Shown piece after piece: positions 1 through 8,485 of a DNA stretch of 64,000 bases (within the stretch, counting starts at the first letter, position 1; each line of letters begins with the position of its first letter). The notes below the pieces were generated by a model. That model was not told the origin of the DNA and did not search any database. It saw nothing but the letters and a program-made list of their open reading frames with translations. Source of the DNA: Mucilaginibacter flavus (GTDB taxonomy: Bacteria > Bacteroidota > Bacteroidia > Sphingobacteriales > Sphingobacteriaceae); the NCBI RefSeq assembly GCF_030409315.1, contig NZ_JAUFPS010000012.1, positions 233,820 through 297,819 on the forward strand, given 5' to 3'. The position numbers and the translations under genes were made by a program.

Positions 1-339
1 CTAAACTTTGCCGAAAGCCCTTACAACCCGGGCAAAGCAGAAACAACCCAGGATTTACTGGACATTTTTGAAAAATCACTGGCCCAGGGAAAGGCCGCTT
101 TGGAAAGCACTACCGAAGAAGAGTTATTAAAACCCTGGATATTAAGCAATGGCGACCAGGTTTTACAACGTTATAACAAAATTGGCGTCATCAGGGTAGC
201 GTTGTGCCAGCAGGTACATCACCGCGCGCAATTGGGTGTATTTTTACGCTTGCTCGATATTCCCATCCCCGGCAGCTACGGCCCGAGCGCCGATGAATTA
301 AGCGGAGCATATAAGGCAGATTTAGTATCAAGTAATTAG
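1..339 (+). CDS. DinB/YfiT-like family protein, C-terminal part
   Basis: The reading frame is open from the first base, so the N-terminus lies outside the window; about 112 residues are visible. The segment with R-V-A-x-C-Q-Q-V-H-H-R-A-Q-L, followed by a leucine-rich helix ending in LRLLDIP, resembles the last helices of the DinB four-helix fold, where conserved histidines bind a divalent metal. Members of this superfamily include metal-dependent thiol transferases and damage-inducible proteins; the substrate cannot be read from this fragment. The stop codon sits inside the inverted repeat that follows. The family call is moderately sure because only the C-terminal portion is present. Confidence 0.7.
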   Translation, partial: LNFAESPYNPGKAETTQDLLDIFEKSLAQGKAALESTTEEELLKPWILSNGDQVLQRYNKIGVIRVALCQQVHHRAQLGVFLRLLDIPIPGSYGPSADELSGAYKADLVSSN

Positions 340-342
340 TAG

Positions 343-405
343 TAAGTATCAAGTAGTAAGACAGGAACCAGTAAGACAAGAAAAAATCTTACTACTTGAT
401 ACTAC
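343..405. repeat. Inverted spacer repeat (tacttgata word)
   Basis: The left part repeats AGTATCAAGTAGTAAG and the right part carries its reverse complement, CTTACTACTTGATACT, with about 20 bases between. The word TACTTGATA recurs as a tandem array near 17331-17390. The element begins at the stop codon of the DinB-like gene and fills the spacer between convergent genes. Confidence 0.75.
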
Positions 406-409
406 AAAC

Positions 410-449
410 GCAAAACGGGCTGTCCTTAAATAAGGACAGCCCGTTTTGC
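410..449. terminator. Bidirectional rho-independent terminator
   Basis: This is a perfect 19-bp stem around AACGGGCTGTCC with a two-base loop, flanked by T-rich sequence on both sides. It lies between convergent genes and can end transcripts from both. Confidence 0.85.
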
Positions 450-460
450 ATTTGTCTGGA

Positions 461-670
461 TTAGTACCGGTGTTTTGATAGCTTATCCTGATTAATTTCT
501 TCCAGGAAACCATTCTCGTTGATGGCGTAACGGGCGTAGGTGGTATCAGTATCAATTCTGTATTTGGTAACTTTTTTGGGCTTTTTACGTGTGGTTCTGG
601 CACGTATAATTAATATAGGCAGAATAACTACGGCAAGCAGTGCGGCGATTTGGAATAAAATAATATGCAT
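461..670 (-). CDS. Small single-pass membrane protein, unknown function
   Basis: A 69-residue protein if translation begins at the ATG giving MHIILFQIAAL; a GTG start 10 codons upstream is possible but adds only polar residues. Residues 3-23 form one hydrophobic helix (IILFQIAALLAVVILPILII), followed by a basic RTTRKKPKK stretch, which suggests an inner-membrane anchor with a cytoplasmic C-terminus. The tail has TYARYAINENGFLEEI, which resembles short tail motifs seen in small Sphingobacteriaceae proteins. It is followed by a strong terminator, which supports a real gene. No function can be assigned. Confidence 0.6.
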   Translation of the reverse strand: MHIILFQIAALLAVVILPILIIRARTTRKKPKKVTKYRIDTDTTYARYAINENGFLEEINQDKLSKHRY

Positions 671-945
671 AACGTTTAAAATGAAATATTGTGAATGCAC
701 ATCTATAACTTAACAAAAGGGAAAAGGTTTACTTACCGGGTTGTTATTTTAGCTGTGAACATTAATTTACATAGCTAATTATGTGCCAATATTTTATTAA
801 CGCCGCATATCCCCCTTATGTTACACCATATTGATAATAAAGCTTGTTTATATAAACCAAAAAGGCTTAAACTGACGGGGTTATGACAAGCCGCCAGGTT
901 TAAGCCTTTACATATTAAATCGCTATTTTCCCGTTTTGAGGACGA
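671..945. other. Spacer with no gene seen
   Basis: It is AT-rich and holds the upstream region of the small membrane protein plus the terminator of the fucose operon at 861-909. I see no ORF of note. Confidence 0.6.
861..909 (-). terminator. Terminator of the fucose operon
   Basis: On the minus strand the arms AAAGGCTTAAA and TTTAAGCCTTT extend inward through CTGGCGG and CCGTCAG. This gives about 18 pairs with one bulge and one G-U pair that exists only on this strand. A T run follows. It lies 37 bases after the fuconolactonase stop codon. Confidence 0.75.
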
Positions 946-1776
946 TTATAAGCCATAAAACGAAATAGCGTTACCGCCCCAAAAAAGATGCTGCTGGGCA
1001 TCGGTAAGCTTAGTACAATACTGCTGTATAATTTGCATGGTAGCATGGTAACCACCGGCCAGCAAACAAACCGGCCAATCGGAACCAAACATTACCCGGT
1101 TGGGGCCAAATGCGTTGAAAACCACATCAAGATAGGGTGTAAAATCTTCTGGCTTCCAGTTAGTCCAGTCGGCTTCGGTAAGCATGCCCGATACTTTGCA
1201 CATTACATTTGGATACTTAGCAAGGGCCTCAATATCTTTTTGCCAGGCTTCAATTTCCCCTGCTTTGATGGGCGGCTTGGCCAAATGATCTACCACAAAT
1301 TTTTGGTTAGGAAATTCTGCCACCAATTGAGCAGCGTAGGGTAAATGCTGAGGAAAAATCAGAATATCGTACGTATATCCATACTTCTGTAATGCACCTA
1401 TCCCCTTTTTAAAAGAAGGGTGAAGCATGTATTGCACGTCGGGCTCTGATTGCAGCACATGCCGGAAGCCTTTCAGCTTTTGGTGTTGCTGATAAGCCTG
1501 CAATTTTGCTTCAAGGTCATCGGCTTTTAAATCAACCCAACCTACTACCCCTTTTATAAAAGGGCTTGCAGTGGCATGCTCCAGCAAAAAGTGGGTTTCA
1601 TCGTCGGTTTGGCTGGCTTGTACCGCTACACAGCCATCAATACCATGCTGCTGTAAAACGGGCAACAAATCAACCGGCGAAAAATCGCGTTTGATAGCCG
1701 GCATCGAATCATCAATCCAACTATCCCTAACGGGATCAAAAATCCAAAAATGCTGGTGCGAATCAATTTTAAGCAT
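946..1776 (-). CDS. Amidohydrolase family, probable L-fuconolactonase
   Basis: A 276-residue TIM-barrel amidohydrolase (COG3618 type). The N-terminal DSHQHFW gives the H-x-H metal pair, HLAKPP sits mid-barrel, and MFGSDWPV near the C-terminus supplies the catalytic aspartate. The family hydrolyses sugar-derived lactones. Together with a GH29 fucosidase, a mutarotase, an FAH-type hydrolase and an SDR in the same operon, the likely substrate is L-fucono-1,5-lactone. The start codon overlaps the stop of the upstream FAH gene by 8 bases (ATGCTTAA), so the two are probably translationally coupled. It is the last gene of the operon and is followed by a terminator. A rhamnonolactone substrate is the main alternative. 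Confidence 0.85.
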   Translation of the reverse strand: MLKIDSHQHFWIFDPVRDSWIDDSMPAIKRDFSPVDLLPVLQQHGIDGCVAVQASQTDDETHFLLEHATASPFIKGVVGWVDLKADDLEAKLQAYQQHQKLKGFRHVLQSEPDVQYMLHPSFKKGIGALQKYGYTYDILIFPQHLPYAAQLVAEFPNQKFVVDHLAKPPIKAGEIEAWQKDIEALAKYPNVMCKVSGMLTEADWTNWKPEDFTPYLDVVFNAFGPNRVMFGSDWPVCLLAGGYHATMQIIQQYCTKLTDAQQHLFWGGNAISFYGL

Positions 1777-2614
1777 ACGCTACCAAAGTTTGTTTTTGAT
1801 CGCCAAGGCCATCAATACCTAACTCCATCACATCGCCGGCTTTAAGGTAAACCGGTGGTTTCATACCCAGGCCAACACCTGCAGGTGTACCTGTAGAAAT
1901 CACATCGCCAGGTAACAGCGTCATGAACTGACTTGTGTATGAAATTACCTGCGCAAGGTTAAATATAAAGTTTGATGTAGTGCCATATTGCATAATTTCG
2001 CCATTCACTTTTAACCAAAGGTGCAGGTTATGCGGATCTTCAATTTCATCGGTCGTTGCTAAAAACGGACCAAATGGCGCAAAGGTATCGCAGCCTTTAC
2101 CTTTATCCCAGGTGCCATTACGCTCTAACTGAAACTCGCGCTCAGATACATCATTGTGCAGCATGTAACCGGCTACATAGCTCAGGGCATCGGCCTCATC
2201 AACATATGAAGCTTTTTTGCCGATAACCACAGCCAGCTCAACCTCCCAATCGGTTTTTACCGAATTTTTAGGGATCACCACATTATCATTAGGACCAACT
2301 ATGGCACTGGTAGCCTTCATAAAAACAACAGGCTCTGGCGGCAGCGGCGCGTTGGTTTCATGCGCGTGATCGGCATAGTTTAAACCAATGCAAATAATTT
2401 TTGACGGGCGCGCAATCGGGCTGCCTAAACGTACGCCTGCCGCGACTTCGGGCAATTCAGCACCTTTAATAAAAGCAGCTAAACGGCTTAAACCGTCGGT
2501 TTCAAAAAATTGCTCGGTATAATCTTCGCCAAAGGCAGATGTATCGTATTTTTTATCGTAAAGGATCACTCCTGTTTTTTCTTTGCCGATCTCGCCAAAT
2601 CTGATAAGCTTCAT
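1769..2614 (-). CDS. Fumarylacetoacetate hydrolase family protein, probable 2,4-diketo-3-deoxy-L-fuconate hydrolase
   Basis: 281 residues from MKLIRFGEIG; an in-frame extension of 31 codons runs into the upstream SDR gene and does not look like protein of this family. FAH hallmarks are present: GLNYADHAHE, the metal ligands in DWEVELAVVIG and HNDVSERE, and the STGTPAGVG loop. In the non-phosphorylating fucose route known from Xanthomonas, an FAH enzyme splits 2,4-diketo-3-deoxy-L-fuconate into pyruvate and L-lactate, which fits this operon. The close relative acting on the rhamnose-derived diketo acid cannot be excluded. It starts 25 bases after the SDR stop codon and overlaps the lactonase start. 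Confidence 0.85.
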   Translation of the reverse strand: MKLIRFGEIGKEKTGVILYDKKYDTSAFGEDYTEQFFETDGLSRLAAFIKGAELPEVAAGVRLGSPIARPSKIICIGLNYADHAHETNAPLPPEPVVFMKATSAIVGPNDNVVIPKNSVKTDWEVELAVVIGKKASYVDEADALSYVAGYMLHNDVSEREFQLERNGTWDKGKGCDTFAPFGPFLATTDEIEDPHNLHLWLKVNGEIMQYGTTSNFIFNLAQVISYTSQFMTLLPGDVISTGTPAGVGLGMKPPVYLKAGDVMELGIDGLGDQKQTLVAYA

Positions 2615-2639
2615 TATATATGGGATTAAAATTCTTGTT

Positions 2640-3404
2640 TTAATTGTTAAGGGTGATAAAGCCGCCATCGATAGGGTAATCGGTACCGGTGATGAAACCA
2701 GCTTCATCCGAACATAGATAAAGTGCCAAAGCGGCTACTTCTTCTGATTTGCCCATCCGGCCTATCGGCTGGCTTTTTGATAGTTTTTCAAAAATCTCGG
2801 CTTCTTTGCCGGCGTAGTTTTTGGCGATGAAACCATCTACAAACGGCGTATGGATACGGGCCGGCGAAATGCAATTGCAACGGATGTTGTCATGCAGATA
2901 ATCGCGCGCCACAGATAAGGTCATGGCATGAATAGCTCCTTTACTCATCGAATACGCAAACCTATCGGTAATACCTACACTGGCAGCTATAGATGCCGTG
3001 TTGAGAATAACACCACCGCCATTGGCCTTTAACGCCGGGATCACCGCGTAAAGGCAGTTATAAGCCCCCTTTACGTTCACGTTAAATACTCGCTCAAAAT
3101 CGGCAGTGCTGGTGTTATCTGCCCGACCTATGTGGGCAATGCCGGCGTTATTAATCAAAATATCTATTCGGCCAACTTTGGCAAAAGTATCTACAACCTG
3201 CTGCTGATCGCTCACATCGCAGGCATAACCAGTGGCTTTACCGCCGCCTGCTTCAATCTCGGCAACAGTATCCGCAGCCGCTTTATCATTAAGTTCGATG
3301 ATATGCACAATGGCACCCTGCTGCGCAAACAATATTGACATTGCCCGGCCTATCCCGCTGCCACCACCGGTTATTACTACTGATTTATTGGTTAGTTTGA
3401 ACAT
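2640..3404 (-). CDS. SDR oxidoreductase, probable fucose-pathway dehydrogenase
   Basis: A classical short-chain dehydrogenase of 254 residues: cofactor glycine motif TGGGSGIG at 12-19, ELN after strand 2 (NAD preference likely), NNAG at 85-88, and catalytic Ser138, Tyr151 and Lys155 (YSMSK). In fucose oxidation two steps need a dehydrogenase: fucose to fuconolactone, and 2-keto-3-deoxy-L-fuconate to the 2,4-diketo acid. Its place between the dehydratase and the FAH hydrolase favours the second step, but it is the only dehydrogenase in the operon, so it might do either. The C-terminus TDYPIDGGF is typical of the family. Confidence 0.85.
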   Translation of the reverse strand: MFKLTNKSVVITGGGSGIGRAMSILFAQQGAIVHIIELNDKAAADTVAEIEAGGGKATGYACDVSDQQQVVDTFAKVGRIDILINNAGIAHIGRADNTSTADFERVFNVNVKGAYNCLYAVIPALKANGGGVILNTASIAASVGITDRFAYSMSKGAIHAMTLSVARDYLHDNIRCNCISPARIHTPFVDGFIAKNYAGKEAEIFEKLSKSQPIGRMGKSEEVAALALYLCSDEAGFITGTDYPIDGGFITLNN

Positions 3405-3422
3405 ATTGTTATGTTAAATTAA

Positions 3423-3522
3423 GCTGTCATCCTGAGGAACGAAGGATCTATTAATGAACTTTGCACATTGAATATGCATATCGTAAAATAGATGCTTCGT
3501 TCCTCAGCATGACAGGTGGTAA
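3423..3522. repeat. Inverted repeat of the gtcat-ctgag family
   Basis: The left arm begins TGTCATCCTGAGGAACGAAG and the right arm is its near complement, ending CTTCGTTCCTCAGCATGACA, with about 50 bases between. The same GTCATNCTGAG word builds the large repeat island at 45600-46285. It occupies the gap between the dehydratase and SDR genes inside the fucose operon. Confidence 0.8.
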
Positions 3523-3563
3523 ATATTTCTTAAAGCCTCCCTACCGGGGAGGCTCTGCGCTTC

Positions 3564-5222
3564 TTACAGCGACACTCCCCTCTTCCACGGTATAAAATCA
3601 TCCTGGCCAAGCTTTACCGATTTTGGCTCGGCTTCGCCGCTGGCAACTTTAATAACGTAATCTAAAATACGTTCGCCGGCTTGCGGAATGGTTTCATCAC
3701 CTTCAATGATGGTACCGCAATTGATATCGATGATATCGGGCATGCGCTCATAAAGTATCGTATTGGTTGATAGCTTTACTACCGGTGCAATAGGGTTGCC
3801 CGTTGGGGTACCAAGGCCTGTTGTAAACAATACAATGTTTGCGCCCGAGCCTACTTCGGCAGTGGTGCTTTCAACATCGCTGCCGGGGGTGCAAAGCAAG
3901 TTAAGCCCTGGTTTGGTTACCTTTTCTGGATAATCTAAAACCGCGGCCACCGGCGATGTGCCACCCTTTTTTGCTGCCCCTGCCGATTTAATAGCGTCGG
4001 TGATCAAGCCATCGCGGATATTACCCGGCGACGGGTTAGCGTAAAAGCCCGAGCCATCTGCCTCGGCTTTGGCGTTATAGGTGGTCATCAGTTGCATAAA
4101 GCGGTTGGCGGTTTCCTCGTCGGTACAACGGTCGCTCAATTCCTGCTCAACGCCGCAAAGCTCCGGAAACTCGGCCAAAATTACCGAGCCACCCATGGTA
4201 ACCAGCAAATCTGATACATAACCTAAAGCAGGATTTGCAGATATGCCAGAGAAACCATCAGAGCCACCACATTCCATACCAATACATAATTTTGATAAAG
4301 GTGCCGGCTGCCTGCTTGTTTCATTGGCTTGTACCAAACCCGCGAAGGTTTGTTTAAGCGCCTGTTTCAACAATTCGCTTTCGGTACCCAGTTTTTGTTG
4401 CTCTAAAACTACCATTGGCTTGTTGAAGGCAGGGTCGCGTTTGGCGATTTCGGCTTGCAATATACTTACCTGCGCGTGCTGGCAGCCCAGGCTTAGCACC
4501 GTAGCACCGGCCACGTTGGGATGGGTAATATAGCCTGCAATTAAGCCGCAAAGCGCGTCGGAGTCATCTTTGGTTCCGCCACAGCCCATGCTATGGTTAA
4601 GGAATTTAATACCATCAATATTTTTAAATAAACGCTTGGAGTTTGGTTTATCGGCACTGGCCTGGATATCGGCATTTAAAATTTCTTCTACCGATTTACC
4701 GGCCTGGTACAGCTCCATCAGTTGCTCTACATCACCCTCGTAGCTCTTGGCTTTTTTGTAGCCCAGTTTATCAACCAAAGCCTCCTTTAATACCTGGATG
4801 TTGCGGTTTTCGCAAAACACCAAAGGCACAACCACCCAATAATTGGCGGTACCTACCGAGCCATCAGCACGGTGGTAGCCGTTAAAGGTTTTGCCTTCAA
4901 AATTGGCCGTATCGGGCTGGTGCCAGTTTAATTTACGTTCGCCCAAACGGTAACCATCAGATGCGTGATGCACATTGGCGGTAGTAAGCACACCGCCTTT
5001 TGGTATAGTACTGCTGGCTTTGCCAACCAAAACGCTGTACATATAAATTTCGGCGCCTTCTTTTAGTTCGTTAATGGCAAATTTGTGTTTGGCTGCTACC
5101 CTATCAACCAACGGAAAGCTTTCGCCCTCAAAATTGATGAGGGTACCTGCCTCCAGGTTTTGCAGAGCAACCAGCACATTATCATGCGGATGGATTTTTA
5201 AAAATGTTTCTTTTTGCGACAT
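3564..5222 (-). CDS. UxaA-type altronate dehydratase family protein, proposed L-fuconate dehydratase
   Basis: 552 residues with both UxaA modules: an N-terminal SAF-like domain (about 1-95) and the large dehydratase domain. Motifs include GCGGTKDD, LGCQHAQ, MECGGSDGFSGISANPALG and a C-terminal TPTGNPIAPVVK; the conserved cysteines fit an iron-dependent sugar-acid dehydratase. Known members dehydrate D-altronate or D-galactarate. Here the neighbours all belong to L-fucose breakdown and no enolase-type fuconate dehydratase is present, so I infer that it converts L-fuconate to 2-keto-3-deoxy-L-fuconate. The family is certain, the substrate is not. The gene lies 108 bases after the fucosidase. 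Confidence 0.85.
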   Translation of the reverse strand: MSQKETFLKIHPHDNVLVALQNLEAGTLINFEGESFPLVDRVAAKHKFAINELKEGAEIYMYSVLVGKASSTIPKGGVLTTANVHHASDGYRLGERKLNWHQPDTANFEGKTFNGYHRADGSVGTANYWVVVPLVFCENRNIQVLKEALVDKLGYKKAKSYEGDVEQLMELYQAGKSVEEILNADIQASADKPNSKRLFKNIDGIKFLNHSMGCGGTKDDSDALCGLIAGYITHPNVAGATVLSLGCQHAQVSILQAEIAKRDPAFNKPMVVLEQQKLGTESELLKQALKQTFAGLVQANETSRQPAPLSKLCIGMECGGSDGFSGISANPALGYVSDLLVTMGGSVILAEFPELCGVEQELSDRCTDEETANRFMQLMTTYNAKAEADGSGFYANPSPGNIRDGLITDAIKSAGAAKKGGTSPVAAVLDYPEKVTKPGLNLLCTPGSDVESTTAEVGSGANIVLFTTGLGTPTGNPIAPVVKLSTNTILYERMPDIIDINCGTIIEGDETIPQAGERILDYVIKVASGEAEPKSVKLGQDDFIPWKRGVSL

Positions 5223-5228
5223 TGTTTT

Positions 5229-5330
5229 GTTAGTTCATAGATCATGGTTAATGGTTCATAGTACATAGTGGCGAGTTTATTCTTTTCAATAAATCGGCTA
5301 TGAACTATGAACCATCAACTATGAACCAAA

Positions 5331-5335
<5 letters not shown>
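5229..5335. repeat. Intra-operon inverted repeat (ggttaatggttcatag family)
   Basis: The left arm has CATGGTTAATGGTTCATAG and the right arm has CTATGAACTATGAACCATC and ends on the stop codon of the fucosidase. A second copy of the family lies between trpB and trpA (54541-54656). Confidence 0.75.
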
Positions 5336-6677
<1,342 letters not shown>

Positions 6678-6706
6678 GAGGTTTATGTTTGTTTAATTGG
6701 TTAGCG

Positions 6707-7039
6707 CTATAAAGAAAAAATTTGATCCATTAAAACCCATTTCTCGCCTTTTTGAGCTCCCTTTACGGCGGCCTGGTATTTCCACATCAGGTTTTCCCAT
6801 TCCTGCACTTTGGGGTTGGCAGCGTCGGCAGCCCCCTTTTTGTCAAAGCTAAAGGAGTCATCGGTTTCCATAATCATAAACAGGCGCACATCAAAACGGT
6901 AAATTTCCATGTGGGTGATGCCGTAATCGGTAATGCTTTTGTAAATCTCGGGCCAGATAGCTTCATGGTATTTTTCATATTCGGCAATAAGACTGGCGTC
7001 GTCAACCAAATCAAGCGTTAAACAATATCTGCGACCCAT
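6707..7039 (-). CDS. L-rhamnose mutarotase family protein, probable fucose mutarotase
   Basis: 110 residues from MGRRYCLTLDLVDD; a longer frame adds 19 unrelated residues. Family traits are the N-terminal YCLTLDL strand, YEKYHEAIWPEI with the catalytic histidine, the MEIYRFDVRLFMIMETDD strand pair and a C-terminal tryptophan-rich helix (EWENLMWKYQ). Enzymes of this dimeric ferredoxin-like fold interconvert alpha and beta anomers of 6-deoxyhexoses. Within a fucosidase operon, L-fucose is the likely substrate. It is probably the first gene of the operon, since 7040-7407 holds only regulatory and repeat sequence. Confidence 0.85.
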   Translation of the reverse strand: MGRRYCLTLDLVDDASLIAEYEKYHEAIWPEIYKSITDYGITHMEIYRFDVRLFMIMETDDSFSFDKKGAADAANPKVQEWENLMWKYQAAVKGAQKGEKWVLMDQIFSL

Positions 7040-7098
7040 AAATAGATTAGATTGGTTATACAAAGAAATAAAGTTTACAGCTAAATAGTTAGCCAAAT

Positions 7099-7128
7099 CA
7101 TGTCAAAACATTCAGCTTTTTTGGCATG
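7099..7128. promoter_or_regulatory. Candidate operator of the fucose operon
   Basis: The inverted pair CATGTCAAAA and TTTTGGCATG (9 of 10 matching) has half-sites about 20 bp apart and lies 60-90 bases upstream of the first operon gene. Spacing and position suit a dimeric regulator, perhaps the AraC protein encoded upstream. This is inferred from symmetry only. Confidence 0.35.
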
Positions 7129-7130
7129 AT

Positions 7131-7167
7131 GCCTCACCTAAATCCTCTTCAAAGGAGAGGACTTTAA
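7131..7167. repeat. Dispersed repeat (tcctctccttt family), single arm
   Basis: It reads, in reverse complement, AAAGTCCTCTCCTTTGAAGA and continues to AGGTGAGG. It matches the right arm of the repeat at 28116-28150 almost base for base. Confidence 0.65.
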
Positions 7168-7252
7168 AATATTTGTGGGAGATGGATAGTCCAATATATT
7201 GCATGCGGCCTCAGGGTCCTTTTTCAAAGAGACCCTGAGGAGACTTTGAATT

Positions 7253-7402
7253 AATCTGAATCAGAATTTGAGAATTTACAGAATGAAAAGATTCGCATGG
7301 TGTTATTTTCGCTTTTACAATCTGAGGTTTGTTTCAAATTGTAATTGAACGAGGGCATAGCATTCTGCTAATTCTAAAATTCTGTAAATTCTGATTCAGA
7401 CA
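7253..7402. repeat. Inverted repeat (aattctgattcag family)
   Basis: The left arm contains TGAATCAGAATTTGAGAATT and the right arm AATTCTGTAAATTCTGATTC followed by AGACAG. The right arm recurs nearly unchanged at 13600-13627, and the left arm at 13475-13510. It lies just downstream of the AraC gene. Confidence 0.8.
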
Positions 7403-7407
7403 GCTCC

Positions 7408-8280
7408 CTACGGCGTTTTAGTAAACTCCTTTTGATACATCAGCGGGCTTTTGCCTGTTACCTGCTTAAAATGCTTATGAAAGGTTGAGAAATTGTTAAA
7501 GCCGCTATCGTAGCACAACTGCTTAATGTTCAACTTATCTTCTATCAGCAACTTGCAGGCATGGCCTACCTTTATTTCAATAATAAATTGTGAGAAAGTT
7601 TTACGGGTTTTGGTTTTAAAATAACGGCAAAATGAGTTGGAACTTACACCTGCAATTTCGGCAATTTCATCCAGGTAAATCTTTTTGCGGAAATTTTGCA
7701 TCGAGTATTCGTAGATATTGTTGAGCCGGTCGTTTTCAGAGTCGTTATGATCGTACTTAAACCCGATGGATGCCAGGTAGGCCGATGGTGTGTTGGTTGC
7801 AATGGTGTTGAGCGCCTTTAGCAGCATAATAATACGTTCGGCACCATCGGTATTAAGCATGGCAGCCATTTGCGCGGCTACTTTTTCTTTGGTGATGCCG
7901 GTAATTTGCAGCCCACGTTTTGATTTTTCGAGCAACACTTTAATCAACTTATTTTCGGGCAGTTGTAAAAAAGCATCGCCCCAAAAGTTTTCGCAAAAAT
8001 GCACTACATAGGTATCAACCCCTTCGGTATCGTTTTGGTTAAAATAAGCATCGTCAAAACGCCAGTAATGCGGCAGATTTGAACCAACCAAAACCATATC
8101 GCCGGCTTTAAATTGCTTAATACTATCGCCAATAAACTGTGTCCCCCTACCCTTTTTAAGGTAAATAAGTTCCAGTTCGGGGTGGCAATGCCAACGGTTA
8201 TTAATATCGGGCAATACATCGTGCCTAACGCTAAAAGAGTGCGCAGGGCCCGAAGATACTTTAAGCAATAAAGGCTTCAT
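7408..8280 (-). CDS. AraC-family transcriptional regulator
   Basis: 290 residues. The N-terminal part (about 10-110) is a cupin-type sensor domain with HCHPELELIYLKKGRG. The C-terminal 100 residues hold two helix-turn-helix units: YLDEIAEIAGVSSNSFCRYF and IKQLCYDSGFNNFSTFHKHF, ending in the conserved GKSPLMYQ. Regulators of this kind usually sense a sugar and activate neighbouring catabolic genes, so L-fucose or a product of its oxidation is the likely ligand. It lies on the same strand directly upstream of the fucose operon but is separated from it by about 370 bases of repeats and a candidate operator. Confidence 0.88.
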   Translation of the reverse strand: MKPLLLKVSSGPAHSFSVRHDVLPDINNRWHCHPELELIYLKKGRGTQFIGDSIKQFKAGDMVLVGSNLPHYWRFDDAYFNQNDTEGVDTYVVHFCENFWGDAFLQLPENKLIKVLLEKSKRGLQITGITKEKVAAQMAAMLNTDGAERIIMLLKALNTIATNTPSAYLASIGFKYDHNDSENDRLNNIYEYSMQNFRKKIYLDEIAEIAGVSSNSFCRYFKTKTRKTFSQFIIEIKVGHACKLLIEDKLNIKQLCYDSGFNNFSTFHKHFKQVTGKSPLMYQKEFTKTP

Positions 8281-8364
8281 TCAGCTTATTTTACAATTGA
8301 TTGGATAAATGTAATGATTTATTGTAAAAAAAGCTGATTGCAGAATAAATTTTACAACTAAAAA

Positions 8365-8394
8365 AGCGTCCCGGTATCTCACCCCCGGGACGCT
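8365..8394 (-). terminator. Rho-independent terminator of the barrel-protein gene
   Basis: A perfect 10-bp stem AGCGTCCCGG/CCGGGACGCT with a 10-base loop, followed by five T residues on the minus strand, 91 bases after the barrel-protein stop codon. Confidence 0.85.
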
Positions 8395-8485
8395 CTGTTA
8401 TCGGCCTGAACCAACAACATCAACTAAATCCAGATCAATCTCACCTGATCTTTTCATGTCATCTTTCTCAAGGACGACAAGCTCT

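Noticed and set aside
1769..2707. 312-residue FAH protein
   Set aside because: The 31 upstream codons overlap the SDR gene in another frame; the domain begins at MKLIRFG.
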